From NCBI RefSeq assembly GCF_001039355.2, contig NW_019774003.1:223714-267953 (forward strand): 44,240 nucleotides of DNA. Direction: 5' to 3'. Numbering within the stretch: position 1 is the first letter of the stretch; each line of letters starts with the position of its first letter. This DNA is from Lingula anatina (taxonomy: Eukaryota; Brachiopoda; Lingulata; Lingulida; Lingulidae). Below are positions 10,395 through 21,083 of this stretch, in pieces. Made by a program: the position numbers and the translations under genes. A model generated the notes under the pieces. That model was not told the origin of the DNA. It did not search any database and was given only the letters and a program-made list of their open reading frames with translations.

Positions 10395-13300
10395 ATGGCA
10401 ACACGGTCATTAGTGAAATCAACACTTCTGGCGATTCTGTTTGTTTTGGTTACGAGCCCGCAGTTGTATTACTGCAAGCCGACAACGATGTTCGATAAAA
10501 AACTTAACAAAGACGCAGATTTGGAAAACTCGCCAAAGAGATTTCTCATACCCTCTGCGGCTAAGGGCTCGCAACAGCCACCGGAGACTTTGCAGTTGCT
10601 GCCGAAACTTAAATTCCGCGTTCCCCAGGAGAACGTCGGAGACTATCTTCCTCAATTACGTTTCAGCGTTCCTGGACAGCCGGGTTTTCTGGAGTTTGAT
10701 CCACTGGAAGCTCTACGGGATCAGAGGGACTTCCAAGAAGCCGAGTACGTGTCACAACCCCAAGGAGATCAGCCCTACGTTATACCTCCAAAGAAACATA
10801 AGCATCCCCATGCCGACCACCTGGTCCCGGAGGCCGAGCAAGCTAATAAGGTGTGCAAGTACGGGAATAAGACGTACACCCCCGGGGAGTTGTTCCAGGC
10901 CGACGCGTGCACGTCCTGCTACTGCCCACCCGGGGGTGGCACTCCCAAATGCGATAAGCGAGAGTGCCAGTGGGAACCTCACTGCCTTGAGTACGACAAG
11001 TCCGAAGATCAATGCTGCGGGGAGTGCATAGACTACGGTTGCCGCCACACGGACGGGAAGATCTACGTTCCCGGGGCTCGGATGCCCCATCGCACGGCCT
11101 GTGAGGAGTGCTTCTGCGACATCCACGGCCGCCAGATGATATGTGAAAGTACTACTACCGTGTGTGAGAGACCGCGGTGTGTTGACCCCGTGCAGGGAGA
11201 GAATGATTGCTGCCCGGTATGCCCAAGAGGTAATTACTGCACGTCTTTAATTTTACATTTAATTGTATAATAGTATAACATAATTAAGCATTTTATATAT
11301 ATGCACATATACTGCGGGCGGGGTGACCTAGCGTTGTTCTACCCCTTAGACAACTTGCAAAAGAATTAAATTGAGTTTTAGAGAAACTGTGTCAAACGTT
11401 TTCCTCCAAGTCTTGTTTACGGGTACTAACATACCGAATGCTATTTGCCTTGATGTAAAAAACACCAAAGTACAAGTAGCCCGGAATGTGAAGTATGCAG
11501 TAAGTAGACTTAGCACAGTAAAACGTGATCCCAGGTGAAATATTACTAAACGTTGACTTTGGGGGCACAGGCCGGGGAAGTGGTATACCGGACATGTGCG
11601 TTTCGACAAACAGGGTGGTGGCTTTATTGTGGTCAGTTAGTTAATGTCCACAGCAACGCCATGCTCATTTCTTAGCATTTAAACTGACAAGGACTATTAC
11701 TGGTGTTGATATTTCTGTAAAATCTGCCCAAGATGTATCATGTCACAATAAGAGCTAAAGATGTTTAACTAACTCAACTTTTGGACCTAGAAACGATTAG
11801 TTAGCGAAGCATTTTTTAAGAATTTTATGCACATTCTCTAAAGTGCATAATTTAGTTAATTTCAAAAACCTACCCGTGTTTCCTATAATATAACTACATT
11901 ATTTATAACCATTGCACTAATGTCCACACTTGTTGATGCATGTGTTACAAAAGAACCATAAGTGAGATGTAATAGCATTTTCCATCCTCACAAAACGTTG
12001 TTATCTCAAACATCAAACCAGAGGATTTTACAAAATACTTAATCCACTGGGAAAGTTCGTACTGCTTTTTTTCTGTTTGTTTTGAGAAACGGTCAGTTGC
12101 AGTTTACTGACCTTTTGACATGAAAGACGGTATGACAAGAGTAGGTCAGGGGTGTCAGAGTACGCAGGGGATAAGTTGTAAACAAACGGCTGCTTACTAT
12201 CTCAAGGCTGGTATCAAAATTTTTATCCATATTTTTCATTGTTTGCCAGTTGCCGTTTATGGCTTAGCATCTACGCTTCAAAATGTACAACAATTAACGT
12301 GGGGTGCTTACTCACGATTCCAAAGGATTCTATGCTATGAAAAGTTCGAGGTAAATTCCTACAGTTACGTTTACCTTATTCAATATGTTACGCACGATTC
12401 CAACATTTTGTACAGCATACCACCAAGCCCCTATCATCAATAGTAGGAACAAAGATCCAACTGTTAACATATCTTAGTTGGACTAAATGTAAATAACGTG
12501 GGATTCTCTTAATGGTACCTACCAGCGATTCCAAAACCACATGAACTGTGTTTAAGCTGCCAGGTTTTAATTAAGACTAGGGGGTAATGTAATCCAGTGG
12601 TATTCTTTTATGAGTTCTTTTCAGCCCTTCCTTGACATGCAACTGATACCGAAATGCCAAATATGTCTTTTCTTATTTTGCATATTTGTGCCGCTGTGAG
12701 TTTCTATTTATATAGGAGGCCGCTGCCAATCAAAATTGAATCTGACAGCTCGAGTTTTTGGCACGTGCTTGGCGCTCGTGGCAGTGCGTGTTTTGAACAA
12801 CAAAGTTTAAGCAGGCTCCGTTGTAAGGCGAGAACTTCGCGGTGGCTACAGCTTTCCCCCCAGTTACTCCACCTCCCGTTTACTCATTTTTTAACAAAAT
12901 AACATTCCTGTCAATTTTCCAATCGTGGAAAACCATGTGAGCAACAGCTGACGACAATACATAACGTGCCAAACATTGGGTTCAAACGCGCCGGCGAATT
13001 TGGAAAATATTTTCTTTAATTTATAGCCATTTTGGTTGATCTCCCCTAGGAAGGGGAAACAGGTTCACCGATTGTTGACAAGGCTGACAAAAGCAACCTG
13101 AAGCATTAGTTTCACCAAGGTTAAGACGGGTAACTTAGTGTGATTGCACTGTGCCTATACTGGGCATGGCATCCCCCCCCCCCCTCTTCCTGTATGTTTC
13201 TCTCAGTAGGCTACTTACAGAACTGAAAAGTTATTTCAGTAGCATGTCAAGGCGGGATGATACAAAAATCCTATTGTTCTTGGAATTAAAAACCAGTTTC

Positions 13301-13603
13301 AACGAAAGAAAGTCCCACTTGCAGTTTCTATTCAACTCGGGAATAATTTTTTGATTTGAACATGCTTTATATTTTGATGCATGCAACGGCAGTATTACTA
13401 ATCTTCATATTGCTTTCAGTTACCTTGTATTGCTAAAAATAATGCAATAAGACACCATTCTAAGCATCAAATCACTAGATATTCTTTAGACGGTTAATTG
13501 AATTCATAATCTAACAACGCGAGGTGATGTGTTGCTGTTAAAGAAATGCTAAAGTAGATAACATAATTGAATTTTAAATTACTATTTTCGGTATTCAGTG
13601 TGT

Positions 13604-13668
<65 letters not shown>

Positions 13669-13713
13669 AATTATTTGAAAGTTTTCTTTTTATATATATT
13701 TGCATAATTATAT

Positions 13714-13768
<55 letters not shown>

Positions 13769-14080
13769 CAATGTGACTTATGTTCATACCATATCTTTAT
13801 TCCTTTTCCAGGTCCAAACTGTTACCTTGGTAACGAAATTATCTCCTCTGAAATAGTTGTCCAGGTGGACGAATGCACCGCGTGCCGCTGCCCACGTGAC
13901 CTCAACGAGTTTGAAAAGTACAGTGGCGGCAAAAACGAAATCCTTGCCATCTGCATGTACCGACCGTGCTCGCCGTGCCCAAAAGGAACAGCCCCGAAAA
14001 TGATCAAAGGCAAATGCTGCCCCATCTGCGAACCAATTTTTGACAACTCTGTACGAACTATGCCGGAGGTACTGACCTAG
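10395..14080 (+). CDS. VWC2L: Secreted brorin-family protein with three VWC modules
   Basis: Two coding exons, 10395-11229 and 13812-14080, joined in phase 1 (AGAG|GTAATT; TTTTCCAG|GT) give 367 residues. The ATG at 10395 has A at -3 and G at +4 and begins a signal peptide (hydrophobic core [11 protein letters not shown], cleavage probably near residue 27). Residues 30-150 are a low-complexity, proline- and charge-rich spacer ending in a His/Lys patch ([10 protein letters not shown]). Three cysteine-rich von Willebrand C modules follow at about 153-212, 215-278 and 280-354, with CCGEC, CCPVC and CCPIC endings. The CVDPV...[11 protein letters not shown] junction followed by DECTACRC resembles vertebrate VWC2 and VWC2L (brorin and brorin-like), secreted BMP modulators of the nervous system. 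The third module is spaced by an insertion. As an invertebrate gene it may be co-orthologous to both vertebrate paralogues. Function in this animal is inferred. Confidence 0.9.
11230..13811 (+). other. Intron of the VWC2L-like gene
   Basis: 2.6-kb intron with GT-AG ends. It holds a 12-C run (13173-13184) and two long (TA)n blocks near the 3' end. No other gene is recognised in it on either strand. Confidence 0.85.
13606..13763. repeat. Two (TA)n microsatellite blocks
   Basis: (TA)n at about 13606-13664 and again at about 13710-13763, separated by about 45 bases, ending roughly 50 bases before the acceptor of exon 2 at 13812. Confidence 0.95.
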
Positions 14081-14669
14081 AAAATAAAGAGCGACTCCTT
14101 AAGTAGCCGTTGGCGTCTTTTCAGATCAAATTTGACGCAGATGATCTCAATATTTCTAAACCGCAGATGGCTACGACCGAGGAAAGTTGTAACCACTGGC
14201 TGAGAAATTATCCCATACAGACAATAGTTGTGTGCACTTGCTTTTTTTCATGAGCTGTTCCTTGCTTTAAGGAAGGGCCAAGGGAATAAGAGCAGTGCTC
14301 TTGTCAAAACAGCGAAAAACTCCCTTTCTACTAATAGTATCTTGCAGTACCCTGTGTCGCCTTGACTCACGGATAAATGTGTTTTCGGAGACGCCTGGGC
14401 TCCTCAAAGATTTAACACAGAACACGTTGTTTGGTTCTAGAGTGAACCAGCAAAGTCCCTCACCTACATATAAAACTATTTAAGACATTGTGAGGATTTT
14501 GAGACACAGCTTACCGAAAAGCGAATGGCTTTATTTGTTATCTGTGATATTGCAATATATTGCACTGTGATTATTGGATATTATCTCTTAAAATGAAGAT
14601 GATTTTTATGTTGTACATGCAGAGTTGAGACTTGTTTGAGAAAAATGGAAAATATTATTGTTGGTTCTG

Positions 14670-14670
14670 G

Positions 14671-14701
<31 letters not shown>

Positions 14702-14722
14702 TTATTATCATTATTATTATGT
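14670..14722. repeat. (TTTA)n/(TTA)n microsatellite
   Basis: About eight TTTA units continuing into ATT repeats. Confidence 0.9.
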
Positions 14723-14981
14723 ATCAAAACCAAGCTGCTACATGTATTTGGAGAACACATTTGAATAATTCACGTTAAGAAACAATCAATCTATGAACAA
14801 GGGTAAATAAATATAGTTAGTATACCCGTGATTTATATGCGATTAATGGTGATAGGTTCCGAAAAACTCGGAGATCAGGGTGAATTCTATTTTTCTTGAA
14901 CGAAGTATACTGCACATTTTGACGCTGCTCCCTTTGTCTAGCGAGCTAAGATATTTGAGTCACAGTTTTTCCTTTGTAAAT

Positions 14982-14987
14982 AATAAA
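14982..14987 (+). promoter_or_regulatory. Candidate polyadenylation signal of the VWC2L-like gene
   Basis: AATAAA followed by GTTTATTGAATCTTTTT, a plausible T/G-rich downstream element. Confidence 0.5.
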
Positions 14988-16793
14988 GTTTATTGAATCT
15001 TTTTAAAAGGGCGTAATTCTGGTTTTATTGAGCTTTGAAGAAAATAAATGATTCGTAGAAAATATGGCCATATCAAGAATGTCTAAAAATGAATTTTTTT
15101 CCGGGTTGATAGATTTTATAGCACATACCGCTACGTTGTCGTTGCGCTAAATCGTATCACCTTTGGAAGTTTATAACTGACTACGATGCTTCAGTCACGT
15201 TCACAAATTTGCAAAAAGAAAATTATTCCTAATTACCCAGAATACAAGACAGAGATCATCCAGTGTATTGAAACCAATATGAACATTTAATTGACATCTG
15301 CCAGATTCGAGAGCATTTTAAATCGCCAAATTCCAGTAACCAAATTCCTCAAATTCCAGTGACCGAAATGATTTGACGCTTCACACTTTCGTGTATGTAG
15401 AAAAATGAAATAAATGAATGAATAAACAAATGGATTTGGCATCTCGCGATGTATAAAATGTCAGACAGGGTCCACTCTGCGAAGGAGTCTCGTTTTTGGC
15501 GTATTCACTATTTAGTAGTGTTAAATGTAGGATTGAGTTCTTTATTGGGCCTTTTTTCTCACAAAACCCTAACAATTTCCACTAACAGGGGCGGATTTAG
15601 GGCGTCTTCTGGGTCTTCCGGAAGACGGTCAGATTTTCAAGTTTACATTGGCGGGTATCTAATTTTTTCTGTCGGAAGACGGTCAAAAATGAAGAACGGA
15701 TCAACAAAGATAATTTGGAAGACTGTCAGGAAATAACTCTGAATCCGCCCCTGGTCTAATGTCACCCGTTCTCTTCACCTTTGGCACAAATAACAAAAAT
15801 TTTAGCAATGGAAATTGGAATGAATGTTGCAAATTGGGGATTATATCATTTGCGTTCCAGCGAGCGACATTAGCGAACATTACACTTGCACAACTTAACG
15901 AAAGGTTAATTGATATTGGGGCTACGGCGATGTGTACTTCGAAGAATGTTCCAGTTTGTGGTGTAATAACATTACAAACTACACTGTTTACCATTTTTGA
16001 AGCAGTGGTGCGTATTTTATTCGAAAAAAACGGGGTTTCTTCAGTAGTAGACATGCTATCACGTCTACAGTCACAGTTCAAGAATCGAGCAGCGTTTTGA
16101 GAATTATAATGCTTTAACAGTTTTCGGGCAAACAGAGCACAAGGTGTCTAGTCCTTTAAATGTATTATTTGTCTCCATAACAAAAAAGTGCACTGAACCT
16201 ACTATATTTTTGGTGTCATCGAAACATTTTACTCCTATAGCATCTTTAACTGACACATCAGTTTTATGGATCCTTTACAAAACCCTCTTTATGTCGCAGA
16301 GGGAAGAATGCATGTATGCTAGTACTTGTATGCCCTATATTCTTTACGAACCTGTGATGAAACGAGGGAGAAGTATAAACAGGCTTACAGTTCACAATAT
16401 TTACCATTAATTAAGTACTAGCTATTTTAACCTTTTAAAAAAGGCCACAGAAAACTTTTTCAAATTAACTTGTGCTCTGTGCAACATGATTCGTGAAATA
16501 AGCAGTAGACAAAAGAAAAGAAGATGGCTTAGCATAAACAAGTTTTAATGGACATTAATGTATACGGGGTCTGTGTAGAAGAACGCCCCCATTATTGCTT
16601 CAATGCCATGACAAGCTTAAGCCAAACACTGGTCTATGTGAAAAACCCATGTGTCGATGTCGTGATCAATATATATATATATATATGTTAGTACGTAGTA
16701 CGTTAGTACATAGTAAAACCTTATTCCGAGGACAATATCGTTTTGCTGTCATATCCAGCCTTCCGCACTATAATTTGGGGCTTCATACTCGCC
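14988..16793. other. Intergenic between the VWC gene and the first phospholipase
   Basis: No exon recognised outside the small transposon at 15586-15753. Open frames of about 95-126 codons here (for example overlapping ones at 15701-16100 on both strands) match no family known to me. The last 100 bases before 16794 presumably hold the promoter and leader of the first phospholipase gene; I see no clear TATA box. Confidence 0.5.
15586..15753. mobile_element. Miniature inverted-repeat transposon, hAT-like ends
   Basis: A 168-bp element with terminal inverted repeats CAGGGGCGGATTTAG on the left and CTGAATCCGCCCCTG on the right (14 of 15 match). CAGGGGCGGATYCAG is typical of hAT-type MITEs. Internally, GGAAGACNGTCA occurs three times (near 15619, 15675 and 15718). 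An exact 8-bp target duplication is not visible; CTAA occurs on both sides but offset by two bases. Confidence 0.75.
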
Positions 16794-16879
16794 ATGCAGC
16801 TCTCCGTCGGTCTGTTGCTGATGGTTCTTTTAGTTGTTTCTTTAGGTACGTGCATTGTGCTACAGATTACCATCTATTT

Positions 16880-16919
<40 letters not shown>

Positions 16920-18452
16920 ATTCTAATAATTTTGATTTACGTTTCCGTTAATTTTATTTTATTTATTAGGCCTTTATTTTGTTTTGCCTTATTCATTTAT
17001 TTATTTTAATTCATTCCATTTATTTTTACTGGTAATTGTTATTATCGTTATTGTTATTTATTCACAAGGTTTAGTATATGTTCTAATCGTCAAATATCAG
17101 AATAAGAATAATGTATATGTTCTGTGCGAATGAATGTATCTGCTTGGAATGTGGTAGTAGATCCAAGGATAATTTTCACTAGTTGGCATTTCACCAGCTG
17201 AATGAAACAAACGTAAAATGTATAACGTTTTTCGAAACTTAGAAGGAACTCCGATGCGAAGGCGACTGGACCAGTTTAGCAAAATGATATCGCACGAGAC
17301 GGGCCGTTCCTCTCTTGACTACAGTAGCTATGGCAACTGGTGTGGACTTGGGGGAAGTGGGGATCCAGTGGACCCAACAGACGCGTAGGTAGTATGTGTG
17401 TGTGTGTGTGTGTGTGTGCCCGCGCGCGCGCGCGTGTGTGTGCGTTCGTGTGTGTGTATGTGTATGCGTGCGTGGGTGTTGGTCCAGCATACATTAAACA
17501 TATCAGTACACATGAATGGCACGCGTGTGTTAACTGTTATACGTGTATTGAATATACCTTTTTGCAACTTACAATCCACCAGCACACTCACAGGGCAGTA
17601 TGTTCGTTAAAGAAAATTTTATGTTCACAAAAATGCTACTACACTTCTCGGAATTCTCGTTGCACAGATGCCACATTTTCAAGTGAATTCTGCCTTGTCG
17701 GAGTTTCAGAGCCGACGCTAACCAGCTTCTGCATTTTCAAATTTACAAACGTGCGCGTGTGTACGGTACATGTATTTTGATAATCTGGCAGACATTGGAT
17801 CATAAAAATGTTAACGCATAATTAATTTTTTCTAAGGATAACAGTGTATCATCTATTATTATAATTCAAAGTTTTCGATTCTGTATTAACTGACTGTGCT
17901 GGCATTGTTTAATTTTATTAAAAAAATATCTCATGACCTTTGTCATTGTCCAGGTGTTGCAAAATACACGATCGCTGCTACTACAACGCCAACCGTGCCG
18001 AGTGCAGCGCTTGGGTGAAAACAAAACCATATCTCAACAAGTATCAGTGGGAACTGGGGGCAGGCGGCATCGTTTGTTGTAAGTAGTGCAATTTTTAGGG
18101 ATTAAATGTTTTTATTTGTGCGTGTGTGTGTTTATGTGTGTGTGTGTTTGTGTGTGGAGAGAGAGGGAGAGTTTTTACAGCACACCAAGAAAATGAACAT
18201 TTGATACTGTTTAAGGTTCATTTGACAGGAAGGATAAGTAGTCCATTTCCCTACATTTCTTTTCAAATGCATTGTGCTATTAAGCTTATTGAGTTTAAAA
18301 CGACAATTCTCATTGCAGTGGACACCCCAGCGACCTCCTGCATGCGGGTAGTGTGTGAGTGTGACAAGGCGGCCGCGGAGTGTTTTGGTAGGCACGTGGC
18401 CACATACTCGAAGACGAACCAAGGGCTCTTGAGTAACCTTTTTGGAAAATGA
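16794..18452 (+). CDS. Secreted phospholipase A2, paralogue 1
   Basis: Calcium-dependent secreted phospholipase A2 of the conventional group I/II fold, hydrolysing the sn-2 ester of phospholipids outside the cell. Four coding exons: 16794-16845, 17243-17384, 17954-18078, 18319-18452 (TGA at 18450), phases 1, 2, 1, giving 150 residues. A signal peptide (LLLMVLLVVSL) is followed by a short propeptide with a basic site (RRR, residues 23-25). The calcium loop is YGNWCGLGG (47-55), the active site CCKIHDRCY with His70 and Asp71, and the second catalytic aspartate is in CECD (Asp122). Ten cysteines in the mature part fit five disulfides; neither the extra group IB pair nor the group II C-terminal extension is present. 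The closely spaced paralogue at 19169 shares every intron position. This family includes venom enzymes, but nothing here indicates a venom role; digestive or immune use is equally possible. Confidence 0.93.
16881..16915. repeat. (CT)n microsatellite in phospholipase 1 intron 1
   Basis: About 17 CT units, 36 bases downstream of the exon 1 donor. Confidence 0.95.
17394..17475. repeat. (TG)n-(CG)n-(TG)n tract in phospholipase 1 intron 2
   Basis: Alternating purine-pyrimidine DNA: about 12 TG units, then CCCGCGCGCGCGCGCG, then more TG-rich sequence. It begins about 10 bases after the exon 2 donor (17385). Such sequence readily forms Z-DNA. Confidence 0.95.
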
Positions 18453-19168
18453 AAATGATCCCAGTCTTTTGCAGGTGATAGACTTTTAAATTGAAACTGA
18501 ACTCTGTGATATGTAGAATGCTGTCAGTTTGGATAATGCATAATAAAGAAATCTGTCAGGTACTCCTGCAAGTATGATTTTTTTCTTGATAGCGACATCA
18601 AAAACTTTCAAAAGCAAATATTCCATGAGGATGAAATCTGAATTGCACGATTTGCAGTGAATATGAAGATACGTTATAATAAAGGTGAAAGTAAAAAAAA
18701 ATTATACTCCTCTAAATTCTTAAGCTCTAAATTTTTAAGCGCATAATGATGAACTTTTTAAAAAGTTTATTCTCAAAAACGTCAGAAAAACAAATAGGCC
18801 TATAAAACGCTGGCCTTGAACTACCCAAAGAATCCGACTAATAGAAGGTCATTCTATAGAATACATTGAAAAGGTCGTCACGACTTTTCTTACCTCATTC
18901 TCTGAGAACCGCCAGATGTCTGTACCTCAGCAGTGCAGTTATCTGCAGGTGCGTTCAAAATAGAGTAATTTCAGATTGAAAGTCGCCATCAGAAGACCGG
19001 ATTCCGCAGGCGCAATTGACAATTTCTGTAGCCTGATGATCTGACGACGCGAGGTGGACCGATTTCTCGTCTTATACAATTTGAAAGAAAGCGCTGCTTG
19101 TCGCGTGGGCGAGGTTAGCAGGGATGGTTTCACGAGCAGAGTGCATTACAGGGTCAGTATTCACAAGC
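18453..19168 (+). other. 3' UTR of phospholipase 1 and upstream region of phospholipase 2
   Basis: The AATAAA at 18542-18547 lies 90 bases after the stop. The remaining 0.6 kb to the ATG at 19169 must hold the second promoter. Between 18895 and 19130 the sequence is richer in CpG and contains E-box-like CAGATG and CAGGTG with a nearby GATA-type TTATCT; no TATA box is evident. Confidence 0.5.
18542..18547 (+). promoter_or_regulatory. Polyadenylation signal of phospholipase 1
   Basis: AATAAA 90 bases after the stop codon, followed by GAAATCTGTCAGG. Confidence 0.7.
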
Positions 19169-20806
19169 ATGCAGGCCAACAGATTAGGGCTAGTTTTTCT
19201 CGTCGTCCTAGGCAGCTGTAAGTACATGTATAGGTGGCTTTTTAAAAAAGATAAGAAATGGATTTGCTGAATTCAAGGGTGAGTATGATTTAGGAAAGGG
19301 GGGGGGGGTGCGTGAAAGGGGTATTTTCTTCATTTTTTCTCACAGTGCTCTTATAATACATATTTAGCATAAGTTTGCCTTTTTCTTATTAGGCAATATG
19401 TTACCGTATTCTTGCTATACATCACTGCCTTTCAGTTAACATTTATATACTTTTTTATTGTATGTAGAAATAAGATGCATGTAATTGAAAAATTACATGT
19501 ATCTTATTTCTACATGCAATTTTTTATTTTGTAATGTTTTACGCTTGTGTTTTATTAATATTGAAAAATATCAATTTGTTTATTTTATCCTTTCTTAAAG
19601 CAGCTTTGGCGCTTCCTGCAAACCGCCTACACAAGCGCCGCCTGGACGAGTTCGGAGTGATGATTACGCTATTGACCGGTAGAGGCGCTCTTGACTACGA
19701 CGAGTACGGGAATTGGTGTGGGCCTGGTGGAGATGGAGAGACTGTGGACGACATAGACGAGTATGGCCGATTCATTTATATGCATGTTTTATCTTATTTT
19801 AAACAGCGAGTTCTTATTTCCATCCAACCCGCAGTTTTTTCATAATTAATCGATTTTGATGCAGAAATATATTTTATTCACGTTCAGAATGAGCCCAGGT
19901 CAATCTTCTGTGCAGTCATCTGTTAATGTTTTTAAAATTAACAGAAACGCCCAAAAATGAACAATTACCATACTGTCTTATAAACGTTTAACTAAACCCT
20001 TGTGCCTATTGTAGCTATTGCTGTTTGTAAGAATAGCCACCGGTCTAGCAGTTCACAACTGACTGATAGATTTAACTTCTACTTTTTTTTTTCAAAGTTA
20101 TCTGTCTGAACGAATTGTTATCTGTCTGAACTACATGTACTCGTCCGAGTAACAAGTGGGCTAAAAAAACTGTTTAAAAAGAATTCTATTATTCTTTCAC
20201 CCAATTTGCGGTGACATTTTTTATGATACAGGTGCTGCAAGTCACATGACAATTGTTACGAGCGCATCGGTCACAACGAGTGTCACATGCGTTTTGTACC
20301 CGAGGACTTCCGTACCTACCTGACGCATTACGGCTACAAAGTAGGCAGCAGCAACTCCATTATATGCAGTAAGCGCATACCTTTTATATACTGCTTCATT
20401 CTTCTCCAAAAGCTGAAACTTTTTCTCTCTACACTTTACCTACAACAACGATTTAATCCACATGTATGGTATTTATATAAATTTTGTCTTACTGACATTT
20501 TTGAAACAACGATTTGGTCTATACATTTAATTCTCAAATGAAAGATGATTTTATTTATAATGGGCAGTCCCATGCTTATCCCAAAATGTGGTCACATGCA
20601 ACAGTGATAAAACATCTATGTTGATAAATAAAGTTTATTTTCAACATGTCAAGTGAAAAGATATACATATAAATTATAGGTGCATTGTTTTAAAACGACG
20701 AAGAATATAAAGAAATGAGTGCAAAGCATGATGGGCCGAGTTATTTTTTATTCATTAAATTATATGCCCAACTTTGACATCGTCTGTAGTCGTAGTTGTT
20801 GCAATG

Positions 20807-20840
<34 letters not shown>

Positions 20841-21083
20841 CAGTAGTAGTAGTAGTAGTAGTAATAGTAATAGTAATAGTAATAGCAATAGTAATACATA
20901 CGTAGTAGTATTAACTTCTATTTATTTATTCATTAATTTTCTCACATTCCAGCGGATGACCCCGTGAAGAACGCCTGTAAGCGTAGCCTGTGTGAGTGCG
21001 ACAGAGAAGGCGCAATGTGCTTTGCTCGCTTCAAGGATGCGTACAACAGCGACAATCGTAAAGACAGCCTGATAGGAAAGTGA
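19169..21083 (+). CDS. Secreted phospholipase A2, paralogue 2
   Basis: Tandem paralogue of the gene at 16794. Coding exons 19169-19217, 19601-19760, 20232-20368 and 20953-21083 (TGA at 21081), phases 1, 2, 1, give 158 residues. The signal peptide (LGLVFLVVLGS) leads into a propeptide ending in KRR (28-30). Calcium loop YGNWCGPGG (52-60), active site CCKSHDNCY with His75 and Asp76, and CECD with Asp132. Ten mature cysteines occupy the same positions as in paralogue 1, so the fold should be the same. The region between the active site and the second cysteine cluster is longer and different (VPEDFRTYLTHYGYKVGSS). The exon 2 acceptor is AAGCAG, a tandem acceptor that could add or drop one residue. 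All catalytic residues are intact, so it is probably active. Confidence 0.93.
19457..19520. repeat. 30-bp-arm hairpin in phospholipase 2 intron 1
   Basis: Inverted repeat with 28 of 30 positions paired (GTAGAAATAAGA and TCTTATTTCTAC inside the arms) around a 4-base GAAA loop. The loop is too small for a typical microRNA precursor. Confidence 0.8.
20809..20896. repeat. (TAG)n/(TAA)n trinucleotide repeat in phospholipase 2 intron 3
   Basis: Mostly TAG units, interrupted by one CAG and passing into alternating TAGTAA. It ends about 55 bases before the exon 4 acceptor. Confidence 0.95.

Larger units (their letters stand above)
14081..14987 (+). other. Probable 3' UTR of the VWC2L-like gene
   Basis: From the stop codon to an AATAAA at 14982-14987 followed by a T-rich stretch. 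An earlier AATAAA at 14083-14088 lies directly after the stop, which is unusually close for use. It contains a (TTTA)n repeat at about 14670-14703. Confidence 0.5.

Noticed and set aside
10441-11126. Long frames on both strands overlapping the first VWC exon
   Set aside because: They are shadows of the GC-richer VWC coding exon; the chosen frame has the signal peptide and ordered cysteine modules.
17239-17780. Several overlapping frames rich in Cys-Val or His-Thr on both strands
   Set aside because: These are translations of the TG/CG microsatellite, overlapping phospholipase exon 2.
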